A DNA stretch of 14,595 bases from Pseudanabaenaceae cyanobacterium MP8IB2.15 (GCA_030248825.1 JARCMB010000225.1:1-14595), one strand, 5' to 3'. Counted from the stretch's first letter, positions 7,099 through 14,535 are shown. Program-made: numbers and translations. The notes: generated from the letters alone by a model not told the origin.

Positions 7099-7752
7099 AT
7101 GAGTTTAAGTCTTCCATTAGATTTATCGTCTTCAAGCAAGTTCTCTGACAACCTTCAGTCATTGAGTCTCCACTATCAAAAGCTACTGGCTGATTATGAG
7201 CCTGTAGTTACTGAAGCTCGTGCTCAACTTCATGCTGTCGAAGTTCTACTACAGGGAACAACAAAGAGCTTGAGTCTCCCATCTGGAGTATCTGCTCCAG
7301 TAAAAGTGAAAGGTACACCTGGTCGCAAGCCCAAAGTGGCTGTAGCCCAAGAATCTACTCCTGTTGAATCTGTACCAACTATCGCTGTTGCCTCTGAAAC
7401 AGTGAAGAAGAAAGGTCCTAAGCCAAAGGCTACAGCAAAAATCAAGGCTACTCCTAAGGCTAAAGATGCGTCTACACCTGCTAAAGGTCGTCCTAGACGC
7501 AACTCTCTCTTGCAATTCACCGCCCCATATCAGGGTAAAACCCTCACTGATGCGGTTGGCATGATTCTGAAAGAGCGTCAAGGCAAAGCTGTAAGCATCG
7601 AAGATGTCGTGTTGGTTTTGTACGGAGAATTGGAGATTGAGCTGTTCAAGATCGCCAAGGATAGAGTCACGAAGAATCTATCTAAGGGCAAGGTAAATGG
7701 TCTGTGGGATAGAGTTGCCGATCGCCTCGGTTACTACATTCTGAAGCGTTAA
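7099..7752 (+). CDS. Cyanobacterial protein with AT-hook-like motifs and a conserved C-terminal domain
   Basis: A likely DNA-binding, possibly nucleoid-associated, protein of 217 residues. Residues 15-55 look helical and able to form a coiled coil. Residues 60-135 are a low-complexity Lys/Pro/Ala/Thr linker reminiscent of histone H1 tails, with three AT-hook-like cores: GRKPK (75-79), GPKPK (106-110) and GRPRR (130-134). Residues 145-217 form a compact domain that I recall as conserved in cyanobacterial hypothetical proteins: KTLTDAVGMILKERQG, then VVLVLYGEL, then RVTKNLSKGKVNGLWDRV, ending in a Tyr-rich strand. It resembles a winged helix, but that is inference. The ATG has only a weak GGA upstream. 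The gene converges on the clock operon (135 bp between stops), so shared function is not implied by operon logic. Confidence 0.75.
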   Translation: MSLSLPLDLSSSSKFSDNLQSLSLHYQKLLADYEPVVTEARAQLHAVEVLLQGTTKSLSLPSGVSAPVKVKGTPGRKPKVAVAQESTPVESVPTIAVASETVKKKGPKPKATAKIKATPKAKDASTPAKGRPRRNSLLQFTAPYQGKTLTDAVGMILKERQGKAVSIEDVVLVLYGELEIELFKIAKDRVTKNLSKGKVNGLWDRVADRLGYYILKR

Positions 7753-7782
7753 TTTTGGCAGTATCCTGTCCTGTTATTTGAT

Positions 7783-7828
7783 TGGCTGGCTATTGAGCTT
7801 ACACTTTCTGTAATCTCCATACCAGCCA
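7783..7828. repeat. Inverted repeat TGGCTGG/CCAGCCA between convergent genes
   Basis: TGGCTGG (7783-7789) and CCAGCCA (7822-7828) are perfect 7-bp complements separated by 32 bases, in the gap between convergent stops at 7752 and 7890. The long loop and lack of an adjacent T-tract make it a weak bidirectional terminator candidate at best. Confidence 0.3.
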
Positions 7829-7887
7829 TGATTTTAGGCTTGACTTTAAGATTAATTGGCAAAATTAAGTGGCAAGATAAGCGATTG

Positions 7888-8430
7888 CTAATAGTTCTCT
7901 CGTCTAAATTCGCTAGGCAATTCTATTCGATCGCCATCTTGCCAAATTCCCAAGTGCTGGGCTTGAGCCGCTTGTTCAGCACTTGCGTATCCTTCACATC
8001 CTTTGCTAGAGGGATTGTAGAAATGGGCATGTCCCTGCTCTACTAGGGCTTTATTCACGTTATAGCTGTATTTGTCGCTGTGTTTATCAGTGATAAAAAC
8101 TTCGGCTATTAATCTTCCAAATCGATCTTTCGTCAACACATTTAAGCGAAAGCGTTTTCCAGCGACTAAAGACTTAAGGACTTTTCTGGAACTCTGTCCA
8201 CTCTTTTGCTTAAGTTCAGGAGCATCGATACAAGCCAAACGAACTTTAGTTTTAATCCCACTTTGGACGATTGTGATGTTATCGCCATCATAAAATTTAA
8301 CCGCAAAACCGTCAAAGCCTGATGCTTGAGCCGACTGCATAAACGCCAGATTGGTCAGGGCGAAAACAAAAATCAATAAAAATTCGATCACTTCAAGAAT
8401 TTGGGCAATAACTTTAATCTCTAGAATCAA
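7888..8430 (-). CDS. Exported staphylococcal-nuclease-like (thermonuclease) protein
   Basis: Calcium-dependent phosphodiesterase fold (SNase/TNase, PF00565) that would cleave DNA or RNA outside the cytoplasm. Key positions against S. aureus nuclease are conserved: D48 in YDGD (D21), R64 in VRL (R35), D69 and E72 in IDAPE (D40, E43) and R106 in DRFGR (R87). Later family blocks are VNKALVEQGHAHFY (125-138) and YASAEQAAQAQHLGIW (148-163). A hydrophobic stretch (17-31) ends in an AxA site, SAQA/SG, so cleavage after A36 is likely. The listed TTG start overlaps the kaiC stop as TTGA. A GTG at codon 14 would give a shorter signal sequence starting at I-E-F; neither n-region is basic, so the start is uncertain. 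It appears to be the last gene of the kai transcription unit, an unusual partner. Confidence 0.88.
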   Translation of the reverse strand: MILEIKVIAQILEVIEFLLIFVFALTNLAFMQSAQASGFDGFAVKFYDGDNITIVQSGIKTKVRLACIDAPELKQKSGQSSRKVLKSLVAGKRFRLNVLTKDRFGRLIAEVFITDKHSDKYSYNVNKALVEQGHAHFYNPSSKGCEGYASAEQAAQAQHLGIWQDGDRIELPSEFRRENY

Positions 8431-9977
8431 GCTAGATCTGACTGCACACCGCGAAGGATGCGTGATAGCTCAGTCTTTTCATCCACCGATACACGAGTCG
8501 GCGAACCACTGAGAATGCGCTCAAAGCCTTGGAAGGAGTCTTTGATTTGCGCTCCTTGATCGGTGATGATGTACTCTCTAATCCGATTATCGTGTCTAGA
8601 ACCACGCATTTTAAACACGTTGACTGCACGAGACATTTCGCCTCTGATTTCCACATATTGCAACAGGATAATCGTATCAGTAATCGTCGAGATATGCGAC
8701 TCGGTAATTGAATGCGAACCCATAAACTGATCGGTCGTGTTCGTAAACAGACCCGTGATTTCCTCTTGCTTTACATATCCCGTTAAGCCAATCACGAACT
8801 GACGGAAAGTATTGTTGCTCACGCCTCTTGCTAATGCTGAGAGCGAGTCGATCGCAATTCGAGAGGGCTTAAAACTATCAATTTCTGACTTAATCGTTTG
8901 TAAGTGATCTTCTAAGCCTGTAGCTTCGGGATAGACGCAGATAATTTTTAATAATCCTTGATTTTCTAGATCGTCAAAATCTGTTCCCCATGACTGAGCA
9001 TTGCGGGTAAGTTGAGCGCGTGATTCTTCATAGGCAAATAGGATAGCGCGCTCACCATTCTGGCAGCCAGTTTCGAGAAACTTACTCACCATCAACGTTT
9101 TACCCGTTCCTGTTGCACCTGTGACCAGAATAATCGAGTCCTTGAAGTAGCCCCCACCACACATTTCATCTAGGGTTTGAATCCCTGAAGAAACTCGCGT
9201 GTTGGAAGATTTTTGGGTTAAGCGCATGGCTCCTAAAGGAAAGATATTGATCCCTTTATTTGTCATCGTGAACGGAAATTCACCTTTCATATGGGTTGTG
9301 CCGCGTAATTTCAAGATTTCGGCGGTGCGATGACGACGCTCTCCTTCTAAAACATTGCGTAAAATTACGACATTATCAGACACAAATTCTTCGACCCCAA
9401 ATCTGGCAACAGGCCCATACTCTTCGACTCTCTCAGTGGTCAAAACTGTGGTTACACCTAGGGATTTCAACCGTGCTACGAGCCGAAAAATCTCACGACG
9501 GACTAAACCGATCGACTCGTATTGTTGAAAAATTGCTGTAATCGAATCGATCGAAATGCGTTTTGCTTTGTATTTGATAATGGCGTATTGAATTCGCTCA
9601 ATTAGGGCAGACAGGTCGAAATCTCCGACAATTTCTTGACCATCAGGATCGGGAGAGGCATCAAGAATAAATAGCTTGCCTTGATCGACAAATTTTTGCA
9701 AATCCCAGTTGAAGCTATAGGCGTTTTTAATGATATCGGCGGGGGATTCTTCAAACGTGACGAATATACCGTGGTCATCGAATTCGACAATACCGTTGTA
9801 GATGAACTGCATTGCAAATAAAGTCTTGCCTGTCCCCGATGTCCCGCTTACTAAGGTCGATCGACCCATCGGTAGACCACCTTGCGTGATGTCATCAAGA
9901 CCTTCGATCATGGTTCGCAACTTATGAACGCCTAGCACCTGATGATCGGGCGCAGAACTAGTCAAGGGATTAGGCAT
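8427..9977 (-). CDS. kaiC: Circadian clock protein KaiC
   Basis: Core clock ATPase, autokinase and autophosphatase that assembles as a double-ring hexamer and cycles through phosphorylation states over about a day under KaiA and KaiB control. It has 516 residues (S. elongatus 519) and two RecA-like domains. CI has Walker A GTSGTGKT (45-52) and catalytic E76/E77; CII has GATGTGKT (287-294) and E317/E318. The phosphorylation sites are intact at S430/T431 in SHISTIT, with T425 matching T426 of S. elongatus. The linker (NIFPLGAMRLTQ) and C-terminal KaiA-binding tail (SGSPTR through RILRGVQ) are present. The ATG lies inside the end of kaiB (8-bp overlap, ATGCCTAA) with GAGGAG ten bases upstream. 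All visible residues predict a functional three-protein oscillator. Confidence 0.99.
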   Translation of the reverse strand: MPNPLTSSAPDHQVLGVHKLRTMIEGLDDITQGGLPMGRSTLVSGTSGTGKTLFAMQFIYNGIVEFDDHGIFVTFEESPADIIKNAYSFNWDLQKFVDQGKLFILDASPDPDGQEIVGDFDLSALIERIQYAIIKYKAKRISIDSITAIFQQYESIGLVRREIFRLVARLKSLGVTTVLTTERVEEYGPVARFGVEEFVSDNVVILRNVLEGERRHRTAEILKLRGTTHMKGEFPFTMTNKGINIFPLGAMRLTQKSSNTRVSSGIQTLDEMCGGGYFKDSIILVTGATGTGKTLMVSKFLETGCQNGERAILFAYEESRAQLTRNAQSWGTDFDDLENQGLLKIICVYPEATGLEDHLQTIKSEIDSFKPSRIAIDSLSALARGVSNNTFRQFVIGLTGYVKQEEITGLFTNTTDQFMGSHSITESHISTITDTIILLQYVEIRGEMSRAVNVFKMRGSRHDNRIREYIITDQGAQIKDSFQGFERILSGSPTRVSVDEKTELSRILRGVQSDLA

Positions 9978-10275
9978 TGTCAGTTAGCTCCTCATAAAGT
10001 AAGTCAAGACCAATTAATACTTTCTCTCGATCGGAAAGATCGCCAATAATTTTACGCACAGGCGGCGGCAAGATTTTTGCCAAGGTGGGCGTGGCAAGAA
10101 TCTTGTCCTCTTCGGCAAGCTGAGGATTTTTGAGTACATCAATTACTTTGAGCGTGTAGACTCCTTGAAATTCCTTTTCGAGAATGTCGTTGAGCATTTT
10201 TAAAGCACGAACGGAGTTGGGTGTATTCCCAGCCACATAAAGTTTCAGTACATATGATTTACGAATTGGACTCAT
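9970..10275 (-). CDS. kaiB: Circadian clock protein KaiB
   Basis: Clock regulator that switches from a tetrameric ground state to a thioredoxin-like monomer, binds the phosphorylated KaiC CI ring and sequesters KaiA. It has 101 residues, with the family blocks KLYVAGNTPNSVRAL (11-25), VIDVLKNPQLAEEDKILATP (44-63) and IIGDLSDREKVLIGLDLLYE (76-95). Y8, G89 and D91, whose substitution traps the fold-switched form in the Thermosynechococcus protein, are all native. The acidic tail is shorter than in many homologs, ending EELTDNA. The ATG follows kaiA by 19 bp and has only a poor purine-rich stretch upstream. Confidence 0.99.
   Translation of the reverse strand: MSPIRKSYVLKLYVAGNTPNSVRALKMLNDILEKEFQGVYTLKVIDVLKNPQLAEEDKILATPTLAKILPPPVRKIIGDLSDREKVLIGLDLLYEELTDNA
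9988..9993 (-). promoter_or_regulatory. kaiC ribosome binding site inside kaiB
   Basis: GAGGAG, formed by the two Glu codons near the kaiB C-terminus, lies ten bases before the kaiC ATG. With the 8-bp kaiB/kaiC overlap it implies coupled translation, a simple way to tie KaiC synthesis to KaiB synthesis. Confidence 0.6.
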
Positions 10276-10294
10276 GATATTAATGTTTCTTTAA

Positions 10295-11185
10295 TTATGC
10301 TTCTCTTGTAACTGAGCGACGGTACATTTCACATAAGTGGGCAATCACATCAATTAAAGCGATGCGATAGTCCAGCAATATTTCTTCACTACGTCCCTCC
10401 AGTTTTAACCGTTTAGCAAATTCATCCATCAGATGCATGTGGATTTCTAAAACCTGCGACACCGAAACATCACCTAAAAAAGCTAAATTGGCAAACTCAT
10501 CAATTAATTGGTTGATCGCATTAGCTTTATCCTTAAAGTATTCTAGGATAATCAAGCGATAAATCTTCTTCAAGTTCTTCAGATAAACTTCCCGATCGGA
10601 TGCTGAAAGACGGCGGACAAACTGTTCAGGGTCACGTTTGGAGTAAATGCCTAGGTATCCTAATCGAGCTTTGAGTTTTTCCGCTAGACGCTCCTGTTGG
10701 GCTGCGACCGAGATAAAAATTGTCGAGTCAGGTAGATTGATCGGCAAGTTGCACTTTAGGTAGGGCGAAAGTTCTAAAAATGTAGAAATCGATCGATCGA
10801 TCGCCACAGGAAGTTCGGTAAGTTGTTCTGAGGTCAGAGTAATCACAGCGTTGCTAAATTCTTTTAAATATTCGTGCAGAAAGCCGCTAAATGCTTCTGT
10901 CGCAATATCTAAACCAAGCGGTGACAGGATGACAACTGTAGGCAAGCAAACACCAAATCTTTCGAGTTGATGAGCTACAGTCTCAGGCTGTCCCCAGATC
11001 ACCAGACCATCATGTGGATGCTGGTGGGTAAATACTTCAATCAGGTTCTCTAGGCTTGAGACGATCGTGAGGCTATAGCGATCTGGAGGAAGTGCCTTAC
11101 TAAGCAACTCGCCAAATAATGATGTTTGTCCTGATGTTTCTGTGTATAAACAGCAGATTTGCAGACTAGGAGAAGACGAAGACAC
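10295..11185 (-). CDS. kaiA: Circadian clock protein KaiA
   Basis: Stimulator of KaiC autophosphorylation that binds the KaiC C-terminal tail. Length is 296 residues against 284 in S. elongatus. Residues 1-140 form the pseudo-receiver domain; its beta-3 end (LVIWGQ, 61-66) has no Asp, as expected for KaiA. The C-terminal helical bundle is highly conserved, including RLGYLGIYSKRDP (174-186), EIHMHLMDEFAKRLKLEGRS (247-266) and IAHLCEMYRR (281-290). Translation starts at GTG 11185 with no clear Shine-Dalgarno; I saw no in-frame ATG upstream. First gene of the apparent kaiABC unit, divergent from the large histidine kinase. Confidence 0.98.
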   Translation of the reverse strand: MSSSSPSLQICCLYTETSGQTSLFGELLSKALPPDRYSLTIVSSLENLIEVFTHQHPHDGLVIWGQPETVAHQLERFGVCLPTVVILSPLGLDIATEAFSGFLHEYLKEFSNAVITLTSEQLTELPVAIDRSISTFLELSPYLKCNLPINLPDSTIFISVAAQQERLAEKLKARLGYLGIYSKRDPEQFVRRLSASDREVYLKNLKKIYRLIILEYFKDKANAINQLIDEFANLAFLGDVSVSQVLEIHMHLMDEFAKRLKLEGRSEEILLDYRIALIDVIAHLCEMYRRSVTREA

Positions 11186-11453
11186 TTGGCAAGCTTTGAC
11201 TAGGGTTGATTGACCGAGATTTATAGCCCGAAATTTATAAATAGAAATTTATGAGCAGGAATTTGTTAGATGTTTGATTAATTAGATTTGATTGCTTTTG
11301 AACATAGTTGTGATCTTAAGCTTTATTTTCTCATTTATTGCAGCAAACCGTGTGAAATTGTTGATGCCAGCAAATTTTTTGGATTTGATTAGATTGAGTT
11401 TAAGCAAATTGAAGATTTGGCAAAGTTAATTTTCGATATTTTTGTTGTGTTTT
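11186..11453. promoter_or_regulatory. Divergent kaiA/histidine kinase control region
   Basis: This 268-bp AT-rich spacer should carry the kaiABC promoter (leftward) and the kinase promoter (rightward). On the minus strand TATAAA at 11220-11225 lies about 35 bases before the kaiA GTG and could be a -10; another TATAAA is at 11234-11239. Neither has a good -35. GAAATTTAT is repeated directly at 11230-11238 and 11244-11252, overlapping those boxes. A rightward TTGAAG at 11409-11414 has only poor -10 partners. Short A/T tracts recur through to 11450. Confidence 0.5.
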
Positions 11454-14132
11454 ATGATCGAGCCTGTTGATTTAAATCAGACTCTAGATCGAGTTATCCA
11501 GCCTCAGACAATCACCTGTGGATTGGAAGTAACTGGGCTAGAAGCTATGTCACTACTTCAAAGTGGCTGGGCTTATGTTGTCGTGCTCAATCAACGCGAG
11601 CAACCTCAGGGGCTGTTTGACTCTCAATCTGTTTTAGGTTGGTTAACTCCAAATAGTTCTGGCAATGATTACTCTGCCCATAGCAGTAAGAGTTTAGCTG
11701 AGTTAGACTTGCAGCCTTTACCTTCGATCGACCACCACACAACTATTGGTAAATTTATCGATCGAATTTCTCAATATCACTACTCCGCTAGTATTTGGGC
11801 ATTGGTGAATGCCAGAGGTAAGTATGTCGGGGTCGTAGAAGTTTTACCTTTGATGCGGCAACTGGTTCAACAAAAAACAACTGGTTCAGAACAGTCACTC
11901 CAGCAGTTATTTCGCTTAATCGAACTATTGCCATTACCTCTAGTAGTTCACAACACCAAGGGCAAGGTGTTGGGCATGAATCAAGCTTGGCGCGACCATT
12001 TAGATCTAACCCTGACCAAGGGCGATCATTTGATCGGGCAAGATAATCTTTACCAGTGCTTTATCTCCTCGGCTGGCGACAAACACACATGGCAGATCGA
12101 AACTGCACCAATGACAGGGGAATTACAGGGGCTGAGAATTGCGATCGCCCAAGACATCACGCCGCAGGAACAATTAGCTGAAGAACTTTCAGGTCAAAAC
12201 GCCGATCTGATCAGATTAAATCGGCTCAAAGACGAGTTTCTTGCCTGTATTAGCCATGAATTAAAAACACCTTTGACTTCGGTGATCGGGATTGCAAATT
12301 TACTTAGTTCTAAGGCAATCGGGGATTTAAACGACCGCCAGAGCCGTTATGTCAACATGATCCATCACAGTGGTCAACACCTCACCGCGATCTTTGACAA
12401 TATTGTGGACTTGGCAAAAGCCGAAACTGGTCAACTGGAGCTGAATTCCGAACCAATTTCTACCCAGAATTTATGCGAACAAAGTATTCAGCAAGCCCAA
12501 AGACTAAACCAGCAGGATTCATTAATCAAAGGCTTAAATCAAATAGACGGTAAACCTTTAGAACTTAAGATTCCCCTTGATATCGATCCTGCGGTTGCCA
12601 CCCTAGTCGCCGATGGCGTGAGAGTGCAGCAGATGCTAGTGAATTTGCTATCCAATGCCTTGAAATTTACCGAAGCCACTCAACAACCCCAAGTCGGCTT
12701 AACGGTGCGAAGTTGGGAAGGCTGGATTGCGCTTACAGTTTGGGATCGCGGCATCGGCATCCCCGAAGATCGGCAAAATTTGATCTTCCAGAAATTTCAA
12801 CAGCTCGAAAATCCCATGACCAGAAGATTTGACGGCACTGGCTTGGGCTTAGTCCTAACTCGTCATTTAGCGAGACTGCATGGCGGTGATGTCACTTTTG
12901 TATCGCAGGAGGGTGTGGGTAGCCAATTTACGATCCTGTTACCACCAACTCCACCCAAGTCGATCGATCTGAGTTCTACGCAAGTGTCGGCAATGCCTAG
13001 TCGGTTAGTGCTAATCGTCGAAACAGTGCCTCAAGATGTCGATCGACTGGTCACAACTTTAACTGCTTGGGGTTATCGCGTCGTAGTTGCCCGTTCTGGC
13101 ACAGAGGCCTTGGAAAAGGCACGGCGATTACAACCTTGTTTAATTTTGCTCAGCCCCGATCTACCGATGCTGTCAGGTGGGGATGTGCTGGCTCTCCTCA
13201 AGCAAGATCCCACTACCACAAATATTCGGGCAGTAATGACAGTCAGTTCTACCGATAAAGAGATGCCCCAAGCGGATGGCATTTTGCTGAAACCTTTTCA
13301 AGATAGCGACCTAAGTGCAGTATTGGCAAACTATGCGCCGAAAACCTTGCCGCTAACCCTGTTGTATATTGGCAAAGACGCTGATGAAGAAGTGATCGAA
13401 CAACTTCAGGGATTGGGGCATCGGCTATTACATGCCGATGATGCCGATGATGCCGAAACGATCGCAAAAATTTGGCATCCCGATTTAATCTTACTTAAAT
13501 GTCATTTCGATCGATTGGGTCAAAATCTTGAGGACTTGGCTCAGCAAGATTTACTCTCACACCTCCCGATCGCTGTGTTGGGAAAAGTCACAGAGGCGCA
13601 GAGATTAAAATTCCCCCAACTGGAATTACACGCTTCTCCAGATATTGCGGTCGATCGAATCACATCAGTCGGTTTAGATCAGGCGATCAAACGGGCAATG
13701 GGATATCTCCAAATACCAACAGTATTGCTATTTAGCCCCGCGCTCTCCGATCCTCTAGCCCAATCTCTGCATCAGTCTTTACATCAGTACTTACTACTAG
13801 CAGGATTGCAGGTGCAGCTTGCCGATGATCCTGAAAAAGTAGCCCAACAACTTGAGACTCGCAATATTAACGCACTCTTAATTACCTTGCACGAGCGATC
13901 GCATTCAGAATCCGCAAATCATAGTTGGGTCAAACTCCTGACTAAAACTCTTGTCGGTCTTAATTCTGCTCATTTCCCGATCATTATTATTGACGGTAGG
14001 GTTGAGGATAATTCCGAGCCTGAAGCATTAAAACATCTACGGCAAATGGCAACTGTTGTGCTCGCCCAAGATCGCGCAATCGCCGACCTACTCCCCACCC
14101 TAAAACAACTAATCAACGATCGATACTTTTGA
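11454..14132 (+). CDS. Hybrid sensor histidine kinase with three pseudo-receiver domains
   Basis: A predicted cytoplasmic kinase of 892 residues, counted from the ATG at 11454; in-frame TTG codons at 11442 and 11445 are alternatives, and no Shine-Dalgarno decides. Domains: a degenerate CBS-like pair (5-135), a PAS-like domain (150-235), HisKA with H268 in ISHELKTP, and HATPase_c with N401 (NLLSNALKF), DRGIGI (431-436) and GTGLGL (461-466), so the kinase core looks active. Three receiver-like domains follow. The first (517-625) keeps the Lys (K613, LLKPF) but has S567 at the phospho-Asp position and lacks the N-terminal acidic pair. The second (633-745) reads DLILLK, with K682 at that position. 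The third (755-888) has the beta pattern but no Asp. No transmembrane segment. The pseudo-receiver recalls CikA, but the sensor half is not CikA's GAF. The position divergent to kaiA suggests a clock or redox/energy role; this is inferred. Confidence 0.9.
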   Translation: MIEPVDLNQTLDRVIQPQTITCGLEVTGLEAMSLLQSGWAYVVVLNQREQPQGLFDSQSVLGWLTPNSSGNDYSAHSSKSLAELDLQPLPSIDHHTTIGKFIDRISQYHYSASIWALVNARGKYVGVVEVLPLMRQLVQQKTTGSEQSLQQLFRLIELLPLPLVVHNTKGKVLGMNQAWRDHLDLTLTKGDHLIGQDNLYQCFISSAGDKHTWQIETAPMTGELQGLRIAIAQDITPQEQLAEELSGQNADLIRLNRLKDEFLACISHELKTPLTSVIGIANLLSSKAIGDLNDRQSRYVNMIHHSGQHLTAIFDNIVDLAKAETGQLELNSEPISTQNLCEQSIQQAQRLNQQDSLIKGLNQIDGKPLELKIPLDIDPAVATLVADGVRVQQMLVNLLSNALKFTEATQQPQVGLTVRSWEGWIALTVWDRGIGIPEDRQNLIFQKFQQLENPMTRRFDGTGLGLVLTRHLARLHGGDVTFVSQEGVGSQFTILLPPTPPKSIDLSSTQVSAMPSRLVLIVETVPQDVDRLVTTLTAWGYRVVVARSGTEALEKARRLQPCLILLSPDLPMLSGGDVLALLKQDPTTTNIRAVMTVSSTDKEMPQADGILLKPFQDSDLSAVLANYAPKTLPLTLLYIGKDADEEVIEQLQGLGHRLLHADDADDAETIAKIWHPDLILLKCHFDRLGQNLEDLAQQDLLSHLPIAVLGKVTEAQRLKFPQLELHASPDIAVDRITSVGLDQAIKRAMGYLQIPTVLLFSPALSDPLAQSLHQSLHQYLLLAGLQVQLADDPEKVAQQLETRNINALLITLHERSHSESANHSWVKLLTKTLVGLNSAHFPIIIIDGRVEDNSEPEALKHLRQMATVVLAQDRAIADLLPTLKQLINDRYF
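13434..13456. repeat. 9-bp tandem repeat GCCGATGAT within kinase gene
   Basis: GCCGATGAT occurs twice in a row, then GCCGA, encoding A-D-D-A-D-D-A in a loop of the second pseudo-receiver. The unit is a multiple of three, so copy-number change would alter only an acidic loop. Confidence 0.7.
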
Positions 14133-14205
14133 TTAACCCATCTCCTCGTCAACAGCTTGAAGAGATAGAATTAAATTTCTAGAGCAAGCAATTTGCTATT
14201 TGTTT

Positions 14206-14490
14206 ATGCGTAAATCATCGCAGTCAAGGCTGGAAAACATAAAATCCTCTGCAAGGCGTGAGAGTATACAAGAACGCGGGAATCAGGTAATTGTAAGCGC
14301 TTCAGGTGGAGTTCTTGTGGGAGTAGCCCTCTCATCAATTGGCTTGACTGCTGTAATAATTGGGGCTATCTTTGGTGGGGCTATTGGGGCTATTGGGGCT
14401 ATTCTGGGTGGGACTATCAGAACTTCCCCTAATATTCAATCAGCCGATGAGGAAGAAGCAATCGAAGAAGCAATCGAGCATCTAAAATGA
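14206..14490 (+). CDS. Small glycine-zipper membrane protein
   Basis: Hypothetical protein of 94 residues from the ATG at 14206; TTG at 14200 would add two residues. A basic N-terminal third (RKSSQSRLENIKSSARR) is followed by a hydrophobic segment at about 33-70. That segment is rich in Gly and Ala with a GAIxGAIGAI pattern typical of glycine-zipper, helix-packing membrane segments, and the tail is acidic (DEEEAIEEAIEHLK). It probably inserts in a membrane as one or two helices; function is unknown, and toxin-like or stress-related roles cannot be told apart. No clear Shine-Dalgarno. It starts 73 bp after the kinase stop on the same strand. Confidence 0.6.
   Translation: MRKSSQSRLENIKSSARRESIQERGNQVIVSASGGVLVGVALSSIGLTAVIIGAIFGGAIGAIGAILGGTIRTSPNIQSADEEEAIEEAIEHLK
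14377..14403. repeat. 9-bp tandem repeat GGGGCTATT, three copies
   Basis: Three exact copies (14377, 14386, 14395), with a near copy GGGGCTATC at 14362, encode the G-A-I repeats of the glycine-zipper segment. Slippage in this tract could lengthen or shorten the membrane helix without a frameshift. Confidence 0.85.
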
Positions 14491-14496
14491 CTCAGG

Positions 14497-14535
14497 ATGA
14501 ACTACCCCAACCTGCTACGCGAGGATGGGGTTTCT
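14497..14535 (-). mobile_element. Possible IS200/IS605-type end hairpin (or plus-strand terminator)
   Basis: CCCCAACCT (14505-14513) and AGGATGGGG (14522-14530) form an eight-of-nine-pair stem with an eight-base loop. On the minus strand it reads AGAAACCCC, loop region, then GGGGTAGTTCA, a layout I associate with right ends of IS200/IS605 and IS1341-type elements in cyanobacteria and archaea. There the end overlaps tnpB and forms the 3' part of the guide RNA scaffold. On the plus strand, followed by TTTCTAAATT, the same hairpin could terminate the glycine-zipper gene, which ends 14 bp earlier. Confidence 0.4.

Noticed and set aside
7230..7581. Two open minus-strand frames under the AT-hook-like gene
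   Set aside because: The low-complexity Lys/Pro/Ala codons leave the opposite strand open; the plus-strand protein has a conserved C-terminal domain.
7828..8046. Open plus-strand frame of 72 codons
   Set aside because: Mostly antisense to the SNase gene, whose catalytic residues are intact.
9296..9541. Open plus-strand frame inside kaiC
   Set aside because: Antisense to kaiC, one of the most conserved genes here; no start signal seen.
10788..10805. GATC tetranucleotide run in kaiA considered as a microsatellite or methylation-dense control site
   Set aside because: It is in-frame coding for I-D-R-S-I within kaiA and fits the genome-wide excess of CGATCG; no evidence for a separate function.
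11442..11453. Kinase start at TTG 11442
   Set aside because: The ATG at 11454 is the stronger codon and begins the plausible M-I-E-P sequence; no Shine-Dalgarno favours the TTG.
13067..13467. Open frames on both strands inside the kinase gene
   Set aside because: All overlap the first two pseudo-receiver domains in other frames and show no independent features.
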